A stretch of DNA of 64,000 bases. Origin: Dryococelus australis. Its lineage: Eukaryota; Arthropoda; Insecta; Phasmatodea; Phasmatidae. Location: the NCBI GenBank assembly GCA_029891345.1, contig CM056994.1, positions 227,656,991 through 227,720,990 of the forward strand, written 5' to 3'. Every line of letters begins with the position of its first letter. The first letter of the stretch is position 1. A program made the position numbers and the translations under genes. The notes under the pieces are model-generated. The model was not told the DNA's origin. It did no database searches and saw only the letters and a program-made list of their open reading frames with translations. Positions 36,600-48,049 of the stretch are shown piece by piece.

Positions 36600-36900
36600 A
36601 TGTATTTTCGCGGAATGTCATGTACAACGCCTATAAAGCTCGCATCAGAAAGATTATATAGGCTAATCATGTTGCAGAAACACATGCCCACTGCTGGCCG
36701 TCCTCGGTCCGTGCACACTGTTCGGCTTGAGGAAGTGATATGTTGACACATCGATGACGTGCCCTCCTAGTACTTGCTCCATAGCGAGCCAAATGGGTGT
36801 GTTCCATTCAGCCGTGTGGGACGTACTGTGGGTAAATCGCCACCATCCCTACCGCTGGCAGAAAGTACAAGGCACTCGGCGAAAATGCGTTTTCAAAACC
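36600..36900 (+). pseudogene. Helix-turn-helix fragment of an IS630/mariner-type transposase
   Basis: Reading pieces on the plus strand give a linker (GRPRSVHTVRLEEV from about 36700) followed by SIASQMGVFHSAVWDVLWVN and HPYRWQKVQGTR at 36780-36875. The pattern 'GRPRSVRT..E..V......PS.S.R..A...G..H..VW.VL...LHPY..Q.VQ' is typical of the DNA-binding half of insect transposases in this group. The frame is shifted near 36755, and no catalytic half follows, so this is an isolated fragment. The opposite-strand open frame is a shadow. Confidence 0.6.
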
Positions 36901-37326
36901 CAATTTTCACAGGCTTATATCTCCTTCAATACTCCGTTTATGTTTACGGTGTCCTATTTATATTTTCGATTTAATTTTTTCAAAGGTATCACCTTCCATA
37001 TTTTGGACGTTTGATTTCCGATCATTCTGCATATATTGTTGTTTTACAGGGCTTGCCTTAATTATACGATCTGAGTTACCTTAATTCACTTTAAATAAAA
37101 ATCAAATATTAATAACTGAAAAATGAAAATCTAAGCTTTTTTGGTGTTTACTAAAATAGTAAATAATCACCAAAATATTCATTAATAGGGAACCACCTCT
37201 TAGGATGGTCAGCGTATGCCATCTGCAGCAGAAGAAAATACATTTCTCGGGAATCACACCAATGAACTCATGCCTCGTAGACTTTTGTTCCTGCCGGGCC
37301 TGAGAGTGATGAAAAAAGGGGTGGGT

Positions 37327-37342
37327 GGGGGGGGGGGGGGGG
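37327..37342 (+). repeat. Poly-G tract
   Basis: A run of 16 G residues. Confidence 0.9.
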
Positions 37343-37666
37343 AGAAAACATTATAGGCCCTGTCAAGTCACTATTTTTCCAGGTCACAATCGCGTTGCCA
37401 GCACCAAAAATTAAGATGGAAACTGTCAGAAGATATGTGGTGATGTGTGGGCGGGGAGGTTATATCTGGCTAGTATATACGGCTACAATAGCGCCTAAGA
37501 TTGTATGTATAAGAGGTAAAGAAAAAAGTACTTGAAGCACTGGGAGATAGAAAACAGACTGGGGTAATGTAAAATACATGAAATTAATTGCAACAAAAGT
37601 TATGGGTGGTTTATTACTAATATTATTAACTAATCATGAAAATATATAGCTAGACCTTGTAAAATA

Positions 37667-37888
37667 ATGGCGAAGTGTAACACCGAAGTTGCAAAGAGGA
37701 ATGAAAACTTTGACGAAAATAAACAGGTCATTTTGTATTATGACCAACCGTTTGGCCGTAGCGGACCCATGCATCTAGCGTATCATATTACATATATGGT
37801 GAATAGACTTTGTGACGAAATTACTAGATTTTTTGAGGAAATGCTGAATGATGAGCAAGAAAACATTCTGCGGTGTGCAACCGCATGA
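37667..37888 (+). CDS. Unrecognised 73-codon frame cut by the 8.1-kb element
   Basis: Starts ATGGCGAAGTGTAACACC and reads MAKCNTEVAKRNENFDENKQ, then VILYYDQPFGRSGPMHLAYH, then TRFFEEMLNDEQENIL. The composition is balanced and protein-like (charged, few rare residues), unlike the AT-driven frames around it. The stop uses the first bases of the inserted element: the 6-bp target duplication lies at 37882-37887. Past the element (from 45971) the frame would end within a few codons, so little coding sequence is lost. No family is recognised. It may be a remnant of an older mobile element or a chance frame. Confidence 0.3.
   Translation: MAKCNTEVAKRNENFDENKQVILYYDQPFGRSGPMHLAYHITYMVNRLCDEITRFFEEMLNDEQENILRCATA
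37882..37887 (+). other. Target-site duplication, left (CGCATG)
   Basis: Identical to 45971-45976 on the far side of the 8.1-kb element. Confidence 0.9.
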
Positions 37889-38011
37889 GTAGTAAGGCAT
37901 AGTTTTTTCATACACAGGATTCTAAGATTCGGTATCCGGGGTCTGGCCGCCATTTGGATTCTGCCATTTTGGAATTTTTCTTTCCAAATCGCATGTTTTT
38001 ACACAAATATC

Positions 38012-38013
<2 letters not shown>

Positions 38014-38042
<29 letters not shown>
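38014..38042 (+). repeat. Poly-T tract in the left arm
   Basis: A run of 29 T residues. The mirror position in the right arm (around 45840) has a shorter A/T run, so the tract expanded in one arm. Confidence 0.85.
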
Positions 38043-38046
<4 letters not shown>

Positions 38047-38577
38047 CAAAATCTACAATTTTCCCTAAATTTCACCAATAAATTTCCTATTTTGCCCATC
38101 CCCAAAAAAAGGATCTCCTCAAAAAATAATTCACAGAACTCTGTCCGCCACCTTGAATTTCCCTTTTTTCCCCATTTTTTTTTTTTAATTTTCTCTTTTC
38201 CCTACAAATTTCCCTTTTTCCCTAAAAATTCACTTTTTGCCCTAGAAATTTCCTGTTTTCCCCAAAATCGGTAGAAACCCCTCATGTGGAAAAGCAAGCC
38301 CCGAAATCCAATGTCAGCTTTTTTCTGGGATTTCCTCGAAATTTTCCCCTTTTTTTCCCCAAAAATTTCCCGATTTTTCTTAAAACATTTTCTTTTTCCT
38401 TCAAAAAGCACCAAGCCTCCCACTTGCAAAAACGAGCCGCAGAAAGGCAATTCAGCTGATTTTGGAGATCACTTCATACTTCTAACCTACATCAATAAAA
38501 CAAAATTATTTTTAATAAATAATTTTTATAAAATTTAAATATATTTTTATAATAAAAATAGTTAAAGGCGAAAGGAT

Positions 38578-38755
38578 TAAGTGTTTTATAACACCGGACT
38601 CGTCTTCTCAAGGCGCATACGATCATGATGTCATAATAAAATTATCTTTATAAATAATTTTTAAATATTAAAATTTATTTTTAAAATTAATAAAAATTAA
38701 TGGTTTACGTATTAAGTATTATATATCACCGGACTCGTCTTTTCAAGGGGTATTG
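38578..38755. repeat. Duplicated CACCGGACTCGTCTT block, left arm
   Basis: The phrase (AT/AA)CACCGGACTCGTCTT(C/T)TCAAGG occurs twice, about 135 bp apart. The mirror pair is in the right arm near 45190 and 45330, so the duplication predates insertion or is part of the family consensus. Confidence 0.8.
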
Positions 38756-41700
38756 TCACCCATCAAACCAACCACCAGATTATAACAACCATCCATACCA
38801 ATAAAAATGCTAACCACCACATATTAGATAAACGAAAAAATTTATACAAAAAAATTTATAAATCTAACATATCAAAGAACATATCATGTTTACCTCATAC
38901 TCACCCCAGTACCCTAAAAATCAACCCATACCCTTATCTATCCAGCATTCTAATACTACAAAACAAAGAAAAATCACAAAAATTGAGGACAAATATACCA
39001 AGAAATCATAACTCCAGCATGTATGTCATGTCGCCATTACCATAAGACACCACCAAATATCATAACACCGAACAAACAAACCACCTCATTATACCAACCA
39101 TCCATCAAAATAAAAATGCTGACCACCACACCTCATATATATGAAACAACATAAAAACTAAAACATTAAAAAAAAAAATTTAAAAACATAACACATTAAA
39201 CTCACATTCATCCCTGCACCCTAAACATCAACCCCTCTCCTTACCTGCCCACATTATAATACTACGAAACAAAGAAAAAACAACAAATTAAGAAATAGTA
39301 TACCAAAAAACGTAACTCTAGCAAGTCTGTCATGTCATCATTGCCATCACACACCAACCATAACATAAGAGGTGACGACCCTCCAGAATACCAACATAAT
39401 ACACCATCTAAATATATCAACAAACCACCACAGCAGGTAACCATACCAACCAAAACATACAGCCCAAACAATATCATTCGCCCTAACCCAAGTATACCTA
39501 AGTCATGCTATTAAAAATACAGGCCATATCAACCACCATACCTCAGACTTACTGATAAATCATAACAGTTAACTATAATGACTACCATTTCAGCCCATCT
39601 AACTTCACCGTTTACACATTTAAACAAGCCATACCAGCCCACTGTAACTCGTGCATTCCATCTGCTCTACCAACCAACACCAGACGAAATATACTCATAG
39701 TTCATACCTCATACTATAACTCAAGTATACCTCAACTATTCAGTCCACACTGACTTACAAACCAAAATTTACTTACTACTTATATTTTATGCTCATCTGG
39801 TCGACACCAGCATAATATACACTAGTCACCATGCCAACCAACAATCCATTATAGCCCAAATCATGCCAGCCCAACCAGCTGTAACACGCTTGAATAAAAA
39901 TAAAGGAACACTGACAAATGTCGGTTATGTAATGCTCCGGCTAGCTATTTTATATTTATGGATTTGAACTCCCCTTGTTATGTTTCGAAGAGGAATTATA
40001 GTTGTAAAAATTATTATTGGCAATTAATATGAACGAAATAGTAAAATTTGCAAAGCTTACATTTATCTAGCATACAACCAAAAGCAAGTAGCACAAACGC
40101 ACTATGCTCACCGGATCCAACCATATATTAGCTGCTTCATAATGACTGTCCTACTTTCAGTGTTCATACATCTCTAATTTAAATAATTATATGCACTGGA
40201 CTTAGCTCTGGACGATACACCCCTGTAGTAGTGACTGGAACCGCAATACTCCGCTGGTGACTGCTACTGGAATGACCTGCTACTATAACGGATCTCGCCC
40301 CTCGTCAGCAGGAACTGGTAATCCTCGGCCGCCCACTGGCACCGTGGTCCTGGTGTCGACTCTCGTCCCAGCTGCCTCGCTGTGGATTCGCTGTTGCTGA
40401 TCTAACTCCGTGGCTGTCTCCTTTCACTCGTCGCGGAAAAGGATGGTGAACTCCGCATTCGGATGCTGAGCTGGTTCAGGCCTGGGTCCTTTGACGACGT
40501 GGGGGCAACATCGCCTCTATGCAGCTGACGTCTTACAATGCATTCAAATTATAATGGCAGCTTAACGATACAGGATTAACACTTCGTCTGTTCTGGATTG
40601 ATGAATTTTCAGGGAAGTACAAATGCTCATTTGAATATCTATTCTCTTCTAATCTAGGTTTACGTGGAGCCTTATAATAAACTGTCTCCATTCTTAGAAC
40701 ACTTTATAGAAGAACAAAAACTAGTGTTCCATTATTTGTTCCTAGTAAAATCGCTGTTTTCAATGCCAACCTGGGTTGTTTATATTTGTCAAAGAAAAAT
40801 ACTTGTGAACATTCAAACTGCATGGGTAAAGTTACAATTAAATATTAAACTACCATCTGCGAAAGCCTTCCAAAATAGTATCTCACATACACTTTGCAAT
40901 ATGATCATTTGACACACTTGGTATCAGAACATAAATTATGACAATCAAAGATAATATTATTTCCCTACATAAAATAAAACAAGCTAACACAGCCTGTCCA
41001 CACACTGCCCTCCCAATTTTTTCTATGTCTGACAAAGGGACTATGGAAAAATTTAATTCTGTGTTTAATTTATACATATTATACATATTAGTTGCTATAA
41101 AAGAACAATTATCACACCATTGAAATACCAAGGAGGTCGTAAGACACATTAACACACATATCTACATGCTTATACATAAATTACCAAATTAAACAAAATA
41201 AATTTTTACATTCATCCTTCAGCATTGCTGTCTAATGCTTTGTTTCTGTTTCTATTAAGTTTAAAATTATCTTCACAACAGAGTTCGCAATCATATTGCT
41301 ACTTCTTTATAGAAAGTCACCCACTTGGATGAAGAAAGTAGTTGTTGATACTGTCCCATCGATTACATAATGAGCTCCTTTCGTAGAATGCTCGTCGTTG
41401 ACCCTGCTGTCTGGAACTGCAGCTGGATCTTCGTTGACTCTATAGTCTCAGCTTGTAGCTGTAACACTAGTTGTAGGGTAGTAAACCGTCTGTAACACTA
41501 GGTACAATCTATGTGAAGTGCTTCACTCAAAACATTTTCAAACGGTTTTTTTCTGTCTCCTATGTCATTTAGAAGGAGTCTTTTATTTCCGTCGCACACT
41601 TTCTAAGAAATGAAAGTTCGATATGTTTTTCTACATAATGTTCTCTCGTGTGTAAATAAGATTTTAACACAATCTATTAACACTTTTGGTTAGTACCTAA

Positions 41701-42713
41701 CATCACGTGGCACAGTTTTTCTCCACAGTTTGTGTTCACCATTTTTTTCACTATTTCCCTGAGCTATGGGAGAACTCGTCAAACACACAGTGCCCCATAT
41801 ACTTACAAATGCTTGGTGTGGTTTCTAAATGTAAATAAAGAAGAGGTTGTTTAAATTGATCCCCTTCAAGCGAGATGTAGGTTACTGTTATTTCACATAT
41901 ACAAAAATATTGAACTGAATTACATCATAACATTACTAGCATGAATGATTGGCTTAAGAAGACACTCAAACCTCTAACTAGGAATATTCTCAGAAGACCC
42001 TATTCAAGAAAGAAGTAAACCATCCTTCATCTGCAGTTTCACAGTGGCCGTGCGGAAGCTTCATATACGAAAATATACTTATCATTATGACGATCAGTGA
42101 CAGTATAACACTGCGAATCATATTTATTTATGTTAGTCCTACAAACACAATAACAGTTATTCTTGGATTTCCACATATTTACTCTTAAAGTTTGCTGGGC
42201 CCTGTGTTATTTTATTAATAACCAGTTATTGCACCTATGTTTTCGTTTGTCCTACATAAGGCTTACCATGTGGCTTTTCTTGCTGGCTACAATTAGTCCT
42301 AGTGTTCTGTCATATCAGCTTCCTACGTCTTATGTGGGGTTGGAAATAGAATTATAGCGGCTGCAAAACATTAGTGCAAAGTCGTTAATTTTTCCAGGCA
42401 TCGTCGATAAAGTGGCACACATTCAGGGCATAATATCTTATTAAGTGACGTGGGACAAATCAATATAATCAAAATGGCGGCATTTCCCTTCGCCAGAGCA
42501 TTCGTTTCACATCATATACAAATACATACATTTCAGTCCCAAACATTAATTATCAACATAATAAATTCCACATTTTTTCGACAATAACTATCAACATGTA
42601 TCTTCCCAAAGCTCCGCATTTTCTACCTGGCAGCTTCAACAAACTTATGTGATTCCCCAACAACTTACTATACTGGTATGATCAACTGATGGTATTCCCT
42701 CAATGCCATAATG

Positions 42714-43046
42714 TTATATCTGCCAATTAACTTTATTAGATTCTAAACAAATGACTTCATAGCAGTTGGAGTTACCGATTTTTGAAATTCTTACCGACTC
42801 AACATAGAGTGGCATTAGCTTCTTCGAGATTAGTTCCCAGGCTTTTGATATGCAGAGTGCTCGCACTAGCACCAGCTGTCCAATCGTCAATTCTTGTCTC
42901 CAGAACTTCTTGGCGCATCTGCTCCTCCACTCCGCGGCTAGGATTAACTTCCTTCTAGTGAACTCTAGTAGCTCTTCCTTATTTTCCTCGTCGATTTCCC
43001 CAGTTTCGGACGGTTTCGTGTCGTGTGGAGGTGGTAATTTTGGCAT
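42714..43046 (-). pseudogene. Retroelement integrase C-terminal-like fragment
   Basis: A minus-strand frame of 110 codons. It contains KKFWRQELTIGQLVLVRALC, then KKLMPLYVESVRISKIGNSN and CYEVICLE. The layout 'F..GDLVLVR......A....KKF.PLY.GPY.I....G.N.YEL' is typical of the small beta-barrel end of LTR retroelement integrases (Gypsy-like), which binds DNA. The catalytic core is missing. It follows the gag-like frame in the same direction, which would mean an internal deletion of the whole protease/RT/RNase H/integrase core. Identification is moderate; a profile search against retroviral-type integrase C-terminal domains would test it. Confidence 0.5.
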
Positions 43047-43104
43047 ATCGAAAATGAGTGATCACTGACCTGACAACTTCTCCAGGATCCCATGTAATTT
43101 GGTT

Positions 43105-43740
43105 CTAGTTCCTCCTTCTTATTACTTTCCTTCTCATCTTCATCCTTTTCTTTCTTCTCATCACGGTGCTTCTTCTCAGCTTCGCGATGACGTGACCTAG
43201 CAGCAATGCTGAGTATGGCAGTTGTGACTTTCTCACGCTATTCCCTTCGAACGAAGTCATCTGGTCCACCCATAATTTATTGGGGTGGTGCAGAAAGGAT
43301 GTGGTTGAACAGATCGTCGGTGGTACGTTCTCATTGGCGTGAACCGATTCTCTGCTATCGTGTGAAAAGGTATTGGAAGATGCATTAATGTACTCAATCG
43401 GATAAGCCAATGACGAAAAATTATTACCGAGTCGAACCTCACCCACGAACTTGATTATATCATCCAACTTATCCGTAACCATTTTCACTTCCCCACTTAC
43501 TTGGTGTAACCTAACATATGCACTATTTTTCTCGTTACTGGCGCTCTACCTGGCGGCTAAAATTTTCCATCTGCTCAGATACCCTTTTTCTACGTCATTG
43601 AAATTTCATTCCAGCGCAGAGACTTTTGGGTCAAACCTTTCGGTTACTGCATCTAGTTTGTTACGCGCGAGTATCAGTTCCTCTCTCAGTTCGCCGGAAG
43701 TCTGTTCCAATTGCGCACTGACATGTAGACTGACGTGTAG
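43105..43740 (-). pseudogene. Gag-like coiled-coil fragment
   Basis: Minus-strand frames between 43740 and 43105 give a charged, heptad-like start (QLEQTSGELREELILARNKL near 43710, DAVTERFDPKVSALE near 43660, then a stop) and later MVTDKLDDIIKFVGEV (about 43480) with a basic tail (RRKKRMKMRRKVIRRRN). Coiled-coil leaders of this sort precede gag in several insect Gypsy-like elements. Multiple stops show it is decayed. Confidence 0.35.
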
Positions 43741-45970
43741 ATGAATGGTTGAGCAATGTTAGAGTTATAGTGGGTGGTATGATTGGTAGATATAAGCAGT
43801 GTTGGTAGGTAGAACAAGTAGAATGGGTGTTAGGTTATGAACTGGCCTCAACTGTATAGTTGTTTGGTACACTTGAGTTATGATGTGTATTGTGTTTGGT
43901 GTATTGGGTGGTGCAATTGATTAGTATGACTGAATTTTTTCTTTTGGATATAGATGGTACGCTGGTTGGCCTGGTATGATTTGGGCTATAATGGATTGTT
44001 GGTTGGCATGGTGACTAGTATATATTATGCTGGTGTCGACCAGATGAGCATAAAGTATAAGCAGTAAGTAAATTTTGGTTTGTAAGTCAGTGTGGACTGA
44101 ATAGTTGAGGTATGCTTGAGTTATAGTATGAGGTATGAACTATGAGTATATTTCGTCTGGTGTTGGTTGGTAGAGCAGATGGAATGCATGAGTTACAGTG
44201 GGCTGGTATGGCTTGTTTAAATGTGTAAACGGTGAAGTTAGATGGGCTGAAATGGTAGTCATTATAGTTAACTGTTATGATTTATCAGTAAGTCTGAGGT
44301 ATGGTGGTTGATATGGCCTGTATTGTTAATAGCATGTCTTAGGTATGCTTGGGTTAGGGCGAACGATATTGTTTGGGTTGGTATGGTTGCCTGCTGTGGT
44401 GGTTCGTTGATATATTCAGATGGTGTAGTATGTTGGTATGCTGGAGGGTTGTCACCTTGTATGTTTTGGTTGGTGTCTGTTGGCAATGATGACATGACAG
44501 ACATGCAAGAGTTACGTTTTTTGGTATACTATTTCTTAATTTGTTGTTTATTCTATGTTCCGTAGTTTGGAATGTGGGTAGGTAAGGAAAGGGGTTGATG
44601 TTTAGGGTTCTGGGATGAATGTGATAGGTTTTTTAAATTTTTTAGTGATTTTTTGTTTTTATCTTGTTTTATATATCTGAGGTGTGTTGGTCAACATTTT
44701 TATTTGGATGGATGGTTGGTATAATGAGGTGGTTTGTTTGTTCGGTGTTATGATATTTGGTGGTGTCTTATGGTAATGGCGACATGACATACATGCTGGA
44801 GTTATGATTTCTTGGTATATTTTCCCACGATTTTCGTGATTTTTCTTTGTTTTGTAGTATTAGACAGTGGGTTGGTAAGTGTAGGCGGTTGATGCTTACG
44901 GTGGTGGGATGAGTGTGAGTTTAATGTGATATGTTCTTAAGGGGTTTCTTAAAAATTTCTTGTGCTTTTTCGTTGTTTTGTATTATTTTAAGGTGGGTGT
45001 ATAAGGGTAGGGGTTGATGTTCAGGGTACTAGGGTGAGTATGAGGTTAACATGATATCGTCTTTGATTTTTTAGATTTTTTTAATTTTTTGTATTAATTT
45101 TTTTCGTATGTCTAAGGTGTGGTGGTTAGCATTTTTATTGGTATGTATGGTTGGTGAAATCAGGTAGTTGGTTTGATGGGTGGCAATGTGCCTTGAAAAG
45201 ACGAGTCCGGTGATATATAACACTTAATACTTACACCTTGAAATTTTTTTACTATAGAAATATATTTAAATTTATAACATTAATTTACTAAAATAATTTC
45301 ATTATGACATCATTAACGTACGCGCCTTCAAAATACGAGTCCGGTGATGTATAACACTTAATACTTATGGCTTTAAATTTTTTAATTGTAAAAATATATT
45401 TAAATTTTATAAAAATAATTTATTAAAAATAATTTTACTTATCGATGTAGGCTATAAGTATGAAGTGAGCCCCCAAATCAGCTGAATTGCCTTTCTGAGG
45501 ATAGTTTTTGCAAGCGGGAGGCTGGGTACTTTTTTTTTTTTTTAGGGAAAATCGGGAAATATTTGCGGAAAAAAGCGAAAATTTTGAAGCCCCAAAAATT
45601 GGCTTAAATTGTATTTTGGGGCTTGTTTTTCCACATGAGAAGCTTTTACCATTTCTAGGGAAAAATGGGAAATTTCTAGGGAAAAAACAAAATTTCTAAA
45701 AAAAATTTGAGGGAAGAAAGGGAAATTCAAGATGGCGGACAGACTCTCCTGAAGGATATTTTGGTGGGATCCTTTTATTCGGGCTGGACAAAATAGGAAA
45801 GTTACAGGTGATCTTTAGGGAAAATTATCGCTTTTGGGTTTTAAAAAAATTGTTTTTTGGGTAAAAACATGCGATTTTGAAAGAAAACATCCAAAATGGC
45901 GGAATCCAAGCTGGCGGCCAGATCCTGGATCCCGAATCTCCTGTGCTTGAAAAAACTATGCATTACTACT

Positions 45971-45976
45971 CGCATG
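45971..45976 (+). other. Target-site duplication, right (CGCATG)
   Basis: Counterpart of 37882-37887, identical. Confidence 0.9.
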
Positions 45977-47165
45977 CCAATGAATGGACGGCGGCCATCA
46001 GATGTTAAGCAGCCTATCTATCAAAGTGAAGCGGACCGCTATTGTGGGCCACTATTCCGGCTCTGATTCTTTTACTGTAAGGGGTGTGTATTAATGTTTA
46101 TTCTCATTACATGATGTATCGCATGTGGAATCTTACAGTTCATAATTTACTGCCTTCGTCACAGCAGTACTGTGTAGCTGGTGTGGTGCCCCACACACGA
46201 CCATACGCCAGATTCATGGTGCCACTTCTACCAAAGGATTGAAACAATTCTTTGAAAGTATATCAGTTCATTTACTTCAAACGGAACAAAAGGAAAAATA
46301 TATACTAGATGATAAATTAGGTTTATTAACATTTGTCAATTACTCTTTCTACAACTTAAATTGCAAAGAAAATGCTGAAACTCAATTTTTTCTAAAGTCA
46401 GAAATTCATTAAAATTTTCAAACAAATTTGTAATAAGAAAATAGTATCACGGTTATTAATTAGTTATGTAACTCAAATTTCAACTCTCTCAGTCTACTGT
46501 CAAGTTTATCTCTCAGGCTGGTGATATAAAATGCAATGATCAATGATAGTGAAAGAAAAAACTGTAATGATTCTGAGTCTAAAACGGTGTAAAACAGGAT
46601 TGTTTCCGCAGTGTTAGTGCACTAGACTCGCATGCGTGCAGGGGCCTTATCACGTTTCCGATGACGCTGTATCTATATAGGAGAAAGTTGCCAAAATTGT
46701 ATCACCGCCTTAATTGTACCACCATTGGTTTTCAATAATGTAGGTCTGGTGGAGCGCTCTCACGGCTAAGATTTGAAATACTAGATGTACTGAGCAGTCC
46801 ACGAAAACAGCTAACCAGTGTAAGCATTAGTTGAGTATTTATTACAGTTATATTGTTTGAGTTTCGGTTGGTGTAGTTTTTCAACTACATATGTAAAAGC
46901 ACACAGCCCTCCAAGGTAAGTGCAGGTAATTGTATTTTCGTGGAGTAATCTTTGCGGTACAACTAATACTGAACGGAACGGCTGGTCGCTTTGTAGCGAG
47001 GCGCCAGTTTTAGCTTACAAATAACATAATGATTGAAGTTGTGTGCAGCTGCCTCAATCGTACCATGAATCGTGCCTCAATCGTCCTGATTCTTACCGGT
47101 ACGAATTCGGAAATCATATCATTTCAAGTTCCATATCTGCAATTTATTTATTTAAATTAAATAAC
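45977..47165. other. Intron A-B, no gene; partial SINE at 46604-46650
   Basis: Mostly AT-rich. The phrase GTTAGTGCACTAGACTCGCA at 46613-46632 resembles the head of the second SINE family (see 32283), so a short fragment of it may lie here. Nothing else is recognised. Confidence 0.4.
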
Positions 47166-47171
47166 TCACAA

Positions 47172-48047
47172 CACTCTAAATTCGAATCAGTGGAAAATCA
47201 CTGATTCGCAGGGAAATTCAACTACTCTAATCAGTGAAAATGGCTCCACTTAGAATCAGTGGAAAACTACTGATTGTTTCAGTGAAAGAATTTCACTGAA
47301 TTAATTAGTGACGTGAAACAATTTCACTGATTGAATAAATTACGTCCTACTGCAGTGGTGAAATGAATATTACTTTTATCTGAGCTACCACGCCAAGTTA
47401 AAATGGCGGGAGTAAAATTAATGTGTTATAATTAAGCTACGTAATTGTGTAGCTTTACGTTGTATGCTCATACTTTTCGTGTTTGGTTAAATTGGTACCG
47501 TTAGGATTGTTAAAACGAATAGTATGAATAATAAAATTCTCTTCGCCCCATTAAATACAGATTAAAACTTCAAACAGAGCGCTGTGACGATTAGGCTACA
47601 TGGAATCGAAATGATGGCTTTGTGTTCATATTCCCTCGTAAAATGGCATTTTGAAAGACGGAACACATTTCAGAAAGTATTTAGAATTAGTTTTAATCGT
47701 TTATTCGTTGTTACTAAGTTACAAGTTATTTAACGGCGATTTTTAAACGATGTTTGACGGCCATTTTTCCACGATGTTTCACTTTTAACATCAGTCAAAA
47801 ATAGGGACGGAGAGGAAGTAGCCGAGATGTTTCACTGATCCATCTGTCAAAAAATAAACCACTCAGTAAACAGTGAAAAAAATAACTGACGAATCAGTGG
47901 GAAATGTCACTGAATCAATCAGTGAAGGAACTATGGCTTTTTTTTTCACTTGTTCATCAGTTAAATTCACTGAAGTGACTGACGTATCAGTCAGATACGT
48001 TTGACTGATTGAAACAGTGAAATTCTCATTGATTAAGATTTAGAGTG
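47172..48047. mobile_element. Inverted-repeat element with CACTCTAAAT ends (0.9 kb)
   Basis: The left end CACTCTAAATTCGAATCAGTG is mirrored by GATTAAGATTTAGAGTG at the right. Both termini are crowded with CACTGATT/AATCAGTG words (about ten on each side), giving long imperfect inverted repeats. The flanking dinucleotide is AA on both sides. The interior (47340-47820) has no transposase frame, so it is non-autonomous. The same ends are found at 58507-59951. Confidence 0.75.
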
Positions 48048-48049
48048 AA

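Larger units (their letters stand above)
39880..43740 (-). mobile_element. Retroelement relic inside the 8.1-kb element
   Basis: The left arm stops abruptly at 39879 and the next bases are TGTAACACGCTTG, which read on the minus strand as an LTR-like end (...ACA). Minus-strand frames at 43105-43740 and 42714-43046 look like gag and integrase C-terminus. The mirror of the right arm continues past this point (43740-43960), so some left-arm and original interior sequence was lost. A GC-rich block at 40200-40520 may be part of an LTR. No matching second LTR or target duplication was found, so the limits are approximate. Apart from these pieces, 40530-42700 shows nothing recognisable. Confidence 0.45.
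37888..45970. mobile_element. Maverick/Polinton-like element with ~2-kb inverted repeats (8.1 kb)
   Basis: The left end AGTAGTAAGGCATAGTTTTT is mirrored at the right end by AAAAACTATGCATTACTACT, and both sides are flanked by CGCATG, a perfect 6-bp duplication. Inverted arms run 37888-39879 (1992 bp) and 43961-45970 (2010 bp). They share, in mirror order, GGATTC...GGCCGCCA, the CACCGGACTCGTCTT motif twice per arm, and the CATCA/ACCAACC-rich inner block whose frames give the matching peptides YQHNTPSKYINKPPQQ (plus, 39390-39440) and YQHTTPSEYINEPPQQ (minus, 44390-44440). The middle (39880-43740) holds a retroelement relic. No Maverick polymerase, integrase, protease or capsid frame is seen. It is inside P450 intron A-B. 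Confidence 0.85.

Noticed and set aside
39332..39514. Pro/Asn-rich frame and its mirror at 44268-44504 as a conserved protein
   Set aside because: The similarity is explained by the inverted arms; the sequence is simple CCAACC/ATAC-rich and the mirror copies differ by several changes without a coding pattern. Kept only as evidence for the arms.
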